From Ignelater luminosus (taxonomy: Eukaryota; Arthropoda; Insecta; Coleoptera; Elateridae), in assembly GCA_011009095.1 (NCBI GenBank), contig VTPC01003845.1:1-64000 (forward strand): a stretch of 64,000 nucleotides of DNA, given 5' to 3'. A model generated the notes under the pieces. That model did no database searches and was not told where the DNA came from. It was given only the letters and a program-made list of their open reading frames with translations. Positions 32,317 to 42,434 of the stretch are shown piece after piece. Numbering within the stretch: the stretch's first letter is position 1; every line of letters starts with the position of its first letter. A program made the translations under genes and the position numbers.

Positions 32317-32460
32317 CGTCAACACCCGCAAGGGCCATCGCAACGCTTTGTTTTAATTAGACAGTCGGATTCCCCCGGTCCGTGTCAGTTTTGAGTCGAC
32401 CGTTGAATGGCGACCGGAGAGAGCATCCGGAATGGGCGCAAGCCTATCGCCGGCGTGCGA
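32228..32460 (-). rRNA. Diverged 28S rRNA fragment upstream of the R2 site
   Basis: On the minus strand this reads the conserved 28S segment GGGGGAATCCGACTGTCTAA ... GGGTGTTGACGCAATGTGAT ... TTCTGCCCAGTGCTCTGAAT ... GCGCGGGTAAACGGCGGGAG ... CTATGACTCTCTT, ending exactly at the R2 junction. It differs from the consensus at several normally invariant bases (for example GAGCAAC for GAGTAAC, CAACGTG for CAAAGTG), so it is not from a functional unit. The upper limit is uncertain because the adjoining part belongs to a variable 28S region. Confidence 0.88.
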
Positions 32461-32524
32461 GTTCACAGATATTGAAGAAGGTATCCAGCACTTAAACAGT
32501 TAAATTCCTAGTAACTTCGTTACA
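32461..32524 (-). repeat. Truncated LTR start interrupting the LINE
   Basis: The minus strand reads TGTAACGAAGTTACTAGGAA from 32,524. The first 14 bases equal the starts of the two solo LTRs at 38,085 and 48,057. It abuts LINE sequence ending ...CGATTCAATGTTC. Only about 60 bases precede the 28S fragment, so the LTR is truncated or rearranged. Confidence 0.5.
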
Positions 32525-33190
32525 GAACATTGAATCGCGAGAGTACAAAAAACCAAGTCATGGTCTGAAAAGCAACAGGAGATTACGCCTGGATCCCTTA
32601 CTGTATCCGCATCCAACACCAGTATTACATCAAGAAGTGACGTCGTAGATCTTGTTAGTCTGGTTGGTTAGTTTATGATTTGAGTAAAACCTAAAGAGTT
32701 ACAAAAGATATGAAAAAACATTGTAGGAGTACCTTCATAATCAAGCAAATCTATATTAAAATCACCGAGGCAAAAAACTTTATCAATTAAAGATAAACCC
32801 GAAAAATATGAATTTTAAATCTCATTTGATAATAATTTACAGTCAAAGTGTGGCGGTCTGTAGACTGATGCAACAGCAATCTTACAATTTTGCAAATGGA
32901 TTACAATCCATAATTGTTCTATATCAATCTATAACCGAAAATCTTATAGTACTGCGAACGTAAATTCCTACTCTGCCACCTCTACCAAATCTATCACGTT
33001 TCAGAAAAGTATAACCTTCAATCGTAACACCATCTAGAGAAGTGTTTTCATTAATCCATGTTTCAGAAATAGTTAATACATATATCTAGTTTAAGATCAG
33101 CAATAAGCACCTTTATTAAATGGACTTTAGGCAACAAATATCTGACGTTTAAATGTGCAATATTAATCATAATCAATTAAAAATCAATGT
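32525..33190 (-). pseudogene. CR1/Jockey-type LINE, endonuclease region (minus copy)
   Basis: On the minus strand from ATG 33,170 the reading is MINIAHLNVR, then LPKVHL, SETWINENT, a GGRVGIYVRS segment and GDFN, all motifs of the apurinic endonuclease of LINEs. It is closely related in sequence and 5' start to the plus-strand copy at 46,215. Frameshifts occur (for example around ICINYF/ISETW). It is cut at 32,525 by the LTR fragment. Confidence 0.8.
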
Positions 33191-33249
33191 CTTACATTTT
33201 ATTTGTTTATTTTGTTGGCTGTAATTTCATATAACTTAATATCTGCAGT

Positions 33250-34128
33250 TGATAAGTTAGGAAAAGCATGGAGAAAGATGGCGCCAACATGGCTACAATA
33301 ATATAGCTATTGAAGGGGCTCAAACAATATTTACAGTCATACAGAGAAGATGGATTTTCAAAAGTAAAAGAGACTGTAAAACAGATTTGTGCTGAGAATG
33401 ATATTTCAATTGAATATAATAAGAAAATTACCGAAAACTTCATCTTTATGAAGAAGAAGATGCTAAAGAAAAATACTACAGGGGATTTTTCTTATGCATT
33501 TTAGATCAGGCACTCGTACCAGTAGAAGAAAATTCGTCCAAATTAATAAACACAACGCTTACTTTGGGTTTTTACTAAACATGCAAAATATTAACGAGAT
33601 GGATGAAAACACTGCATGAATTTAGACCTTTTGCTAAGAGATGAAGAAATAAGAGACCTCCATGGACAAGAACTTTACCAAGAAATAAAGATGTTTTGTC
33701 ATATGATGAACTTGTCCTATCGGACACCTCTGGACTATCTACAACTTTTATATGAAACGAACGATACTTTTCCCCACTTGTACATAGCTTTCACTATAAT
33801 GCTGACAATGCCTGTATCGACTACTTCAACAGAACGAAGTTTTTCAAAACTAAAGCTAATAAAAGATTATCTGGGGACTACGATGGGGCAGGAGAGACTT
33901 TCCAATTTGGCACTTTTGTTTTATTATTATTATTTTAAGTGTTGTTCCTTAATTACCTACCTAGTAAAATATGTATGTATGTTAGTAACATTAAAAAATT
34001 ATTAATCAACAGAAGTTTTTTATAGAATTTACTCTACCATAGGAAATACGTAAGATGTAATTTTGTAGACAATACAGAGGACTGCTGCAGTTTTGCCCCG
34101 GGCCTCGCGCGAGCTAAGGACGGCTCTG
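33250..34128 (+). pseudogene. hAT transposase, C-terminal part, with right terminal repeat
   Basis: The first segment (about 33,300-33,500) contains LKQYLQSYREDGFSKVKETV, typical of ZMYM/hAT proteins. After a gap, 33,616-33,930 reads LDYLQLLYETNDTFPHLYIA, then MPVSTTSTERSFSKLKLIKD and ERLSNLALL, the hAT dimerisation domain with the ERSFSKLK signature. The sequence ...CTAAGGACGGCTCTG at 34,114-34,128 is a typical hAT terminus (CAGAGCCGTCCTTAG inverted). Stops and a frame change separate the segments. Confidence 0.85.
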
Positions 34129-34330
34129 ATTCAACCTAGAGAATGGCAAGGGGGCAACGGCAAATCTTACCGAGACTAGTAAACACGATGGAATAGACGT
34201 GATATTCATGCAGGAACCAAACATCAGTGGGGATAAGGTCGTGGGGTTTACAAACCCGGGAAGAGCGATCCATAAGATCGTCGACAGACCGTGTAGCTGC
34301 GTAGTAAGATTAGGGTTGAGGGTAGGTTTA
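34129..34330 (+). pseudogene. R1/I-type LINE endonuclease fragment
   Basis: Directly beyond the hAT terminus the plus strand reads NLENGKGATANL ... GIDVIFMQEPNISGDKVVGF, then RAIHKIVDRPCSCVV. The IxxxQEP motif and the spacing are those of the apurinic endonuclease of R1/I/Jockey-group LINEs. The hAT element probably inserted here. Homology is lost after about 34,330. Confidence 0.7.
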
Positions 34331-35640
34331 GATTTAATGTTTTGTTTGTGCTGTGCTACATTTTAATCAATGGATTTATGTAAATAGAAGGTAAGGAAAT
34401 ATAACCTCTCTTAAAATAAATTACACCTCTCTTAATTTTATCCTTCCTACTAAACTTGAGTTAATTGTAATATTCCTAATACAATTAATAAACTAACACT
34501 TAATATAAATACAAACGATTTGGTGAAGGCCTCCATTAAATTCTCCAATGTGACGATACAACACCAATTCTATCAATATAAGATTTCACTTAGGATTTTC
34601 TAATCTCACTGATCCAGTAATTGAATTAAATCCACATGCTACTCGTATAATTGTATAAGTCATAGACAACACAATACCGTAGGTAGCTTCAACTTCATCT
34701 GCTACCGTTATAAATTTTCCAGGTTAACAATGCAAATAGGAATCCCGCATGCAGACAAGTAATCGGAATGGTGACCCAAAGTGTTACACAGATTCCAAAC
34801 GAAGTGGTAAAATGTGACAAAATGTAAAATATAAGATGTGGCCAAAGATAACATGCGACCACGAAGATTTGGTGGTGGAATTTAAATAATCCCTCAATGA
34901 GGCTTTTAGTGCTGATGATTACAGATCAATCAACTAATTTCCTCTGCACTAATTGTTAATTGCATTTATCAGGATCGAAAGTGATGAGTATAGAATTTAA
35001 TTTCTAATAAAATTGTTCCACCCATGACCTTCATCACCGTATCAAGATTACAAGAGACAAACTGGACACTTTTCTTCAACTAAAAGAAGGGGATTGGTAA
35101 TCAAGCTTTCACAAATTTGAAACTGATATGGATGAACTTCTAAGAAAGAGGAAGAAAATGCATGTTAGATCTACATAGAAGCAACCTATTAGACATGCTA
35201 ACATTGGAGGAAAAATACTATTTACCCACCCACACATTTATTGAAAATCAATTATATACAAAAAAGAGCTAATTAGTAATAAATTGCTATGATGAAATTT
35301 TCAAATGTAATATTTTCAATATTTGTTGCTTCCTGCACTTCCAAAACACTTATTTTTTAGCAATTAATTAGGCTTTTATCATACGTCGAGCTACAAAATG
35401 TTGAGGAGTTGATGATGGCAATATTAAGAATTTATTAAATTCACTACAAAAATAAATCTCCGTTTATCACTTGTACGGACAACAACATAAATTTTGACGA
35501 GAGCTTTGCTTCATTCTTTCTATTTAACGTAAAATATATTTTAATATATGTGACTAGGTAGAGGCATTGTTGAACTTGGAAAACAATTCTCAATTCAGTA
35601 TTGGAATTCTGAACTCTCGTAAGATACGACGCCGGCGGTA
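34331..35640. other. No recognised feature
   Basis: AT-rich DNA with many short open stretches but no motif I can assign. The composition is unlike the GC-rich R2 DNA nearby. Confidence 0.45.
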
Positions 35641-36160
35641 AGAGAAAAACGATTCTCAATGATTTTCGCAAATCGTCATTTTAATGACGGTTTACCATAT
35701 TTTGACGACAGCATTTGGGGTATCGTGGAATTGACGGTAACAAGAATAAATATTTGAAAACCCGTATAGTTTTGAACACGGCCTTGTTGATCAAGTCGGT
35801 TGTCACTTTTACAAGGTTTGGCCACTTGCGGGTTTTTTATCATAACCGCCAAAGGCGCCACTTCCCCCCCCCCCAAGTAACGAGCCAAATTAAAATTGTC
35901 GTTTGCCACTTCGCCAATCGTCAAAATTCGTTCGGCATTTCTTGTAGGAAGGTTTTTCATTTTGTTTTTATTAATACAATCCTAAGGTGTGTTTTTGTTT
36001 GGATAAAATCGTCTTATTTGTTAGTAGTGCAACTTCAACTACATTTTAGTTTTACCGAAATTATATTATTTACATTAAATACAAATTGGCGACGAGGATG
36101 GGCTTTGAACAATTCAACGCAGCAGTTAACTTATCTGCATTTTTTTTAAATTTCTGTTTT
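35641..36160 (+). repeat. Gypsy LTR end with primer binding site and start of gag
   Basis: TGGCGACGAGGATGGG at 36,087-36,102 is the same tRNA-Ser-type primer site as in the errantivirus. It is followed by GCTTTGAACAATTCAACGCA, a typical start of a Gypsy gag (MGFEQFN). The upstream few hundred bases should therefore be an LTR; its 5' limit is not defined. Internal sequence is lost after about 36,150. Confidence 0.6.
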
Positions 36161-36174
36161 ATTTACAATACAAC

Positions 36175-36315
36175 TTAATTTCTTCTGCAAAAAATACATT
36201 TTTCTAAATTTGCAGCAAATCCTGCATCTTTCAATTTTTTATATGCACATTCTAAATGTTTCAAATGTTTTTCTTTGTTTACACCAGTTACCACAATATC
36301 ATCTAACAAATTTGC
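36175..36315 (-). pseudogene. Gypsy reverse transcriptase fragment
   Basis: The minus strand reads ANLLDDIVVTGVNKEKHLKH, then CAYKKLKDAGFAANLEKCIF. This is the YxDD catalytic segment (here LLDD) and the following helix of Gypsy RT. It points opposite to the adjacent LTR/primer site, so it is probably from a different copy. Confidence 0.75.
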
Positions 36316-38080
36316 GGTATATGTGTCTTCAGCACTTTGCATAGACTGACAAATGTCAAATAAATAAAAACTAAAGAGAAGGTGAAAACAAAACATACGA
36401 AACATGGTAGGCTAGATCGTGAATGCTTTAAATAATTTCTTTTAATAACGTGTTTAATCACGTATAGCTTTGACATAAATGATTTTAGCAAATAACTTTA
36501 TTAGCATTTCTTTCTTACTTTTTGCCATAGAATATCGCCTTTATATTTGTTCCATGCAATTCCAAAACATCCTGTATAGATTAATCGGGCTACTGTAATA
36601 TGCGCTCTACCTACACTCACTAGCACTATAGGATGCGTTCTACTTGTATTACATGCTGGAAGTTTTAAAAAAGCAATCTGTTTGGAACAGGACACGTTGC
36701 ATTATTTAAAATGATCAATTAATATAGTCAAGTAAAGAAAACAGAAATATCGACGACCAAACAACTACATACAGATATGTTATCATTATTTGAAATTCTT
36801 TCTCGGTGGATATAGTATTTACGGCTTTTTGCCTGCAAAACGCTTTGTACATGTTAACTAAATCCGTCTTTTTAAATTTTCGACAATAATTTTTACAGAA
36901 TGTCTAATGTCGGGCGGTATAGGTGCCATACATTCTAGGGATTAACTAAATCCCTTGACAGTAAAGCAGATAGTATGAACCTTAACAAGTTTTTCAAATC
37001 TTTTGTAAATTCTCAATTACATCGTTTTCAAATTAGTTTTAACTCTTAGAAGAGGGTAGGTAAAAATGTCACATACCTAATTAAATAAAGTTCATGTTTA
37101 AAATTGTAAATAATAATTCCTTTATTTATCTGTATGCACAGATTTTCAAATCTGCAAGGTAGAGCACTTACGTGAAGGTAGAGCGCATACTGCAGTAGAT
37201 ACGCGAAGGTAGAGCGCATACTACAGTAGCACCGATTAATCTTTGATTTTAAAAAAAAAATGCAGTTAATTCTTTCTTTCGACAGGTTGAAAGGAATATA
37301 TTTTTTAAATTTTGCTATCTTATTGTTTAGTGTATGGTACTTTTTAAAAATGTTAAGAGTAGTTCTTCCATGTTTAGTATGTATTCGGTAGTACTGATTG
37401 TTCATTCTGTATTAAAATATTATTAAATATACAGTGTCCGCCAAAAAGTCTGCACCATATGGGAAAAATTTTTATTAAATGACTTATGGAGAATTTGTTT
37501 CCGGCATCAGGTTTTGCTTGCTCTAGAACCAAAAATGACCTAATCAAAAGTAATCATGTGGTCTCCATCACCTGTCAAATTTAACATTTTTAGAAAGAAT
37601 GTCTGAAAAATGAACTTATTTGACCAAATCTTGAAAGAAGTCATGAGAAAAGAATGTTTCCTTTGTAATTTTCTACCCGTCTGCATATTTTCAAAAGCCT
37701 ACCACGATTTTCATAGTTTGTCCTTTATTTCGCTTTTCCTTATCTGTTAATCAATAAAAGTCGATCCAATCTAATTTGGAAGGTGCGATAAGATGTGTGA
37801 CCCTGGATGATAAAACATACCTAGTGTGTCAAAATACGTTTTCGAGAAAAATGCATTTACAGTTATCAACTTCAAGTGGTTTGTACATTCGAATTCGATA
37901 TGTACATATTAAGATGGATTTGAATTTTGCTTGTTTTTGAAACGATTCTATTTTAAGTGTCAAATAGGTTTGAGGGTTAAATGTCATGCACCTTTTAATC
38001 AACTTGATTTGTTTTTACCATAAGGCCACCACGATTTTTTTGAAATAAACTTCATTTATCTGTCAATTTAACTTTTCAAA
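36316..38080. other. No recognised gene; short 31-base duplication at 37,157
   Basis: AAGGTAGAGCGCATACTGCA recurs as AAGGTAGAGCGCATACTACA about 32 bases on (37,170-37,228). At 37,434 ACAGTGTCCGCCAAAAAGTC resembles the end of a widespread insect short repeat, but I could not delimit it. Otherwise AT-rich without coding signal. Confidence 0.45.
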
Positions 38081-38084
38081 GAAT

Positions 38085-38886
38085 TGTAACGAAGTTACTT
38101 TGACTTTTATAAATTAAAGGACCGTTAATAATAGAATTATTATTTATTTGTTATATTTTATTGTTTATCCGCACATTGCACACGCCGACGGGCTTATCCG
38201 GCCACCAAGTGGTGCTGATTGATAAGCTCCGGCAAATATTTGTTATGCATTATTCGAGTATTAATATTTAAGTTGTGGACCGTTTAAAATTGATTTTCCA
38301 ATTAATGTGTTAGAAACCGCTAACACTTTTATATACCGTGAATTTCAATGAGTATAAGGTTTAACTTGAGGCTAAAGATTTTGCAATTCCGACCGATTAA
38401 TAAATTGTATTTTTAACGATATTTGTTAGTCCCGTCGTCATTAGAATCAGTCATTGAATCAGCTCTTCTGGTTCACTAGCGACTAACGACTCTATTCATT
38501 GCCTAGTGAATATCCTGGGGATATTGAATACCCAGTCCCGATATTTGGCGTCAGGGTGCTCTGTCTCATCCGACCGCTCTCTACCCTTTCATCCGTCCGA
38601 GCGTCACATATTTTGGCGCCCGAGTTTTTTGTTTAATTTTAGGGTTCTTGCACCTGCTTTGTACATTTGAGTTCCTGCTTAATAAGTACTGTTTAGGTTT
38701 ACTGTGACTTTTATTTGCACCGCAGACCTTTCTCTTTCAGCCGTCGACCCCTGGAGTAACCGGTCTCCATCATAGCTGCCCGGTGAGCCCTCGCCCGACC
38801 GCCTCAAGAGCGAGGTGGGGGAGTAAACCCCCTCAACAAATCTGGCGCCCAAGCACCGAATACCGTCCGACCGGAAGTGCGTCACA
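38085..38886 (+). repeat. Solo LTR, 802 bp, 4-bp target duplication GAAT
   Basis: It starts TGTAACGAAGTTAC and ends GTGCGTCACA, and is flanked by GAAT on both sides (38,081-38,084 and 38,887-38,890). No internal region is present, so it is a solo LTR left by recombination. The last 143 bp (38,744-38,886) align without gaps to the last 143 bp of the LTR at 48,057, while the 5' parts share only the first 14 bases. It contains TTTTGGCGCCCGAG and CTGGCGCCCAAG words resembling primer binding sites. Confidence 0.8.
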
Positions 38887-38890
38887 GAAT

Positions 38891-39412
38891 TGTTTCAAAT
38901 TTTTACCAATTATTGTGAGATTCGTTAGAAGAAATGTAAAAAAACTTGTTTACTTTAAAAAAAAGTTGTTAAAAAGCAGTCAGATAGCAGAATTGTGTTA
39001 AAATTTCATGGGCAGTGGCGAAGAAACCAACTGCATTCCAATTACTTGCCGATGTAATGAATATTACCTTGCCTGAAAACGTCGTCATTTCTTGCTTGGT
39101 AGTTGTTTCGTTGCGATGTTTTAGTGGTAAAACTAAACGGAGCATGTTTAGTAGTACCGAATGTTTTTACAATCCAGTAAAGCGTGCTTTACCTCCACTC
39201 CCGACAACATCCGACGCGCATCCCATAAGGTTTTAACACAATTCTAATAAAGGAAGATTTAACTAAAGAACGTATTCAGCTTCTAAAGCAGGCGTGTTAA
39301 AAGTAACTAAAATAATCTATGTATCATATGTTTTCTTATTTTTCAAATTTTGAAGAAAATGGGTGGGTTGTTCTATAACCCAGCATATGTTTTGAGTAGT
39401 CTGCAGACATTA
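38891..39412. other. No recognised feature
   Basis: The short open stretches here overlap on the same strand and show no family motif. Part of it could be decayed piggyBac DNA flanking the fragment that follows. Confidence 0.4.
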
Positions 39413-39720
39413 TCAGTTTTGTTTCTTGTGATACAATTGAAAGCATAATTTGTTCTTTCCTAAGCATAACGGCAAGTTACAAACGGTGCACATCCAATTA
39501 GTTCGAATTTCTCTAGCTTTAGGCATATACTGTTTTATGCTTGAACGGCCCTTAAATTTCAACATAGACTCGTCTATCGACATTTGTTTATGTGGTTTTA
39601 AGCACTTTCTAAAGTTATTTCTAACCATATTGAGAGGTTTCCGAATCTTACACAATTTGTCAAAATGATCACTACCCCGAAGAGGTATAATGCTGCTATC
39701 ATTCAAATGAATGTTACTAA
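39413..39720 (-). pseudogene. piggyBac transposase fragment with internal deletion
   Basis: The minus strand reads SDHFDKLCKIRKPLNMVRNN, then KPHKQMSIDESMLKFKGRSS and KQYMPKA, the piggyBac catalytic neighbourhood (xDExMxxFKGR, KQYMPxKP). It then jumps directly to WMCTVCNLPLCLGK ... CFQLYHK, the C-terminal Cys-rich finger. The middle of the transposase is therefore deleted. Confidence 0.85.
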
Positions 39721-40555
39721 GAAGCTAACCGAAACGATGTACATGTATGGTGGTTCAGAATTTAGCCAGGAATCTAGTTGTTTATATTATTGTCATTACT
39801 TATCAAAAGCAGACTAGAAATTAAAACAATGCCTTACCTAACTAAATTAACCATTTTTATCTTCAGTATCACTTTTCAAACAATATTATTTATAAACAAA
39901 ACTAAATTGCAAAGGCGTTCACATTCATGGCGACGCTCTACAAACAAATTTAAAAATGTGGCTGATAACTACACAAACTCACTCTGATATGGGTCACGTG
40001 TTGGCAGCAGATGCCGAACGGACCAATCAGACGCTCGGGACAAGTTCTAAAACCAACATACCACACAGAACAAATCGCTTTATAAGATGGGCTAAAACGT
40101 ACTCCACCATCCCGTGAGCTAACCAGATTTGCTGAGTTAAATCTTAAACCAGCATACTTGAAAGGGTACATTGAGCGTTGGATTGAAGAGGGTTTGAAAA
40201 ATCCGATTTTACAAGACAGTGACGCATTCTATGGAAAAAAACTCAAGAGCACCTTTTTTGCCAAATCAATTGCCAATTTCCAGAATAGAGAAAATTTTTA
40301 ATTTTTCAGTGGCATAATAATTTTCTTTAGAGTGAAAGGGTTAGCCCCTTCCCTAATCCTTCGCCCCCGATGAAGATATCAAATACAAACTACGTAACAA
40401 GCATGTAGAAAATTTCATTCCGATATCTCATTTTGTTCTTGAAATATTTTATTTTGAATGGTACTACCTGCCGTTGGATTTTTCGACATTATTTTTTTAA
40501 CACCCTGTGTAATTAATAAAAGTAAACATCTGGAAATGCGAAGCATAACCACAAC
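39721..40555. other. No recognised gene
   Basis: Open stretches are short and unassignable. ACACCCTGTGTAATTAAT at about 40,501 is the type of end seen in short insect repeats. Confidence 0.4.
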
Positions 40556-40870
40556 GAACTCCGTTTTGTTACTTTTCTCAAGTTTTGGCGGCCATTTTGA
40601 CCATGTTCCCAAGGTGATATCAAAAAACTAAAAGTATACATATTTTTTATTTTTTGATGTAGAATACGATTCTAAAGTAAAAAAAAAAAAACTTAAAAAT
40701 TTTTTCAATTTCGGTAGCCATTTTCATCATGTTCCCGAAGAGTTATCAAAAAACGAAGACACCACGTTGTCTTTAGTTTTTGATGTAGAATCCAAATCTC
40801 AAGTCAAAATTTTAGAATTTAAAAAAAATGCGGATAGACAGACAGACAGACAGACAGGCAGACTTCGCAA
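40556..40870. repeat. Two diverged tandem units followed by a GACA microsatellite
   Basis: GGCGGCCATTTTGACCATGT ... TTTTTGATGTAGAATACGAT (about 40,588-40,675) is repeated as GGTAGCCATTTTCATCATGT ... TTTTTGATGTAGAATCCAAA (about 40,712-40,800). A (GACA)n run follows at about 40,834-40,864. No coding content. Confidence 0.7.
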
Positions 40871-41222
40871 ATTCAGTAACGATTCCTTCGCAGTTCGTTG
40901 AAAACAGAAACCATTTATAACGTATTGTAAAAATAGTAGCTCTAGATTTGCATGGTATTTTGTTTTGTTATGGACCAGGGGCAGTTTCATAGTGATTAAT
41001 TTATTATATAATTCATTACAAAATTAACCAATAGCAATTCATAATTTTACCTAGTTACTAGGTATTATAAGCGAATATACCCTTGACGGCGTAATATAAT
41101 CACTTTGGTATTATCGCTGGTGCATAGCAAAACAAAATACAATGCAAAATCCAAATCAAGGGTTACTATTTTTAGAAATGTCAGAATATTGTCTTTGATT
41201 GTTTTTACTTTTATTCATTATG

Positions 41223-41838
41223 CAGGGTGTCCCGTTAATGCCAATAAAGTTTTAGGTAGTAGCCTTCATTAACCTATTAGGATGCCAAAATTGAAAACAC
41301 GAATGTTCCAACGTACTTTGATTTGTCACACGAACCAGAAAAAAGAAATTTAAACTTGGCAACGCTGCTGTAGGCAAATACAACATTATTCGAATACAGC
41401 AACCAAAGTATCGCAAGAAATCAAAGATTTATCAATTTTATTCCAGTGATAATAGGCCATAAAATTGTTAAAACTTGAAAGAATTGCTGGCACCTAGTTT
41501 CATCGGATTTACCAGTACACCCAGAACTTGTACATTTGTCATAACTATTTCTTGGTGAGAATTCAATTTTTAACAGCATCTTCAAAAAGAGGAATCTAAC
41601 AGTTCTGCGCTTTATCAATGGTAATTGTTGTTTCAACAGATTAATTTATTGAATTGGTAATGGCTTCGTTTGCATTCAATTCTTTGGTTTCTGTTTATTA
41701 GTGATAAAGATGTTAACTTCTGACCATTTGTACAAGAAAACTAAGCTGAGGAGAAATTTTCTTTTTGCAGATTTGCAAGAAGCACTCATAAAAGAAGATG
41801 TTTACCTGAAGCTTTATTGGCATTTACGGGACACCCTG
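41223..41838. mobile_element. MITE-like element with CAGGGTGTCCCGT ends
   Basis: The left end is CAGGGTGTCCCGTTAATGCC, followed by AATAAAG. The reverse complement of the right end is CAGGGTGTCCCGTAAATGCC, followed by AATAAAG. That gives a terminal inverted repeat of about 30 bp in a 616-bp element without transposase. A TA follows on the right but TG precedes on the left, so the target duplication is not clean. Confidence 0.8.
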
Positions 41839-41900
41839 TATAGTCGCAACGAATACCACTTTGGTATTCATATTATTATCAGGATATACTGTATTGATGC

Positions 41901-42361
41901 TAGGGATGTTCCAAATATTCGTATTCGTATTCGTTTTAGCGAATATTTGCCAACTTTTGTATATTTGTATTCGTAACTATATTTGGTGAACTTGATTCAA
42001 ATACACAAATAATATACGAATAACTAACAAAAAAATACTAGCCTGAAAATACTTGATAAAAAACAGTTTTATTTCAAGTGAAGTAATAAAAATCAAAACA
42101 AAAAGTAATTAAAGTATGTAGCTAGCTGTTTTGAGTTCAATTATTCACCTAAACCAAACTTCACTGCATAAAAATTAAAAACTACAACGAAAATGATACT
42201 CAAGTGCGTTGATCGCGCGAAACATTGGTTTATGCAAACAAATTCTACCGGATATAATACAAGCGTCTGCCAAGCAGCAAAATCACACAGCATAAAGGTC
42301 ACTATTTGTATTCGTATTCGTATTTGCAAATACACAGTTTTGCATATTTGGAACATCCCTA
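41901..42361. mobile_element. hAT-type MITE, 461 bp, 8-bp target duplication
   Basis: The ends are TAGGGATGTTCCAAATATTC and, inverted, TAGGGATGTTCCAAATATGC. The flanks ATTGATGC and ATTGATAC (7 of 8 identical) fit the 8-bp duplication of hAT elements. The subterminal regions are rich in ATTCGTATTCG repeats on both sides. No coding sequence. Confidence 0.8.
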
Positions 42362-42373
42362 ATTGATACCCTC

Positions 42374-42434
42374 AACATATTATTTCAGAACACCACTCGT
42401 CCTTTGAACTTGTGGTGTTCCGAAACAATATGTT
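42374..42434 (-). ncRNA. 23-bp hairpin with 15-base loop, candidate small-RNA precursor
   Basis: The arms at 42,374-42,396 and 42,412-42,434 are complementary at all but two positions. Both exceptions are A-C on the plus strand, which become U-G wobbles in a minus-strand transcript. A minus-strand RNA would therefore form an unbroken 23-bp stem. It could equally be the residue of a short inverted-repeat element. Confidence 0.4.

Noticed and set aside
40834..40864. GACA repeat as a CRISPR-like or regulatory array
   Set aside because: It is a plain tetranucleotide microsatellite without spacers.
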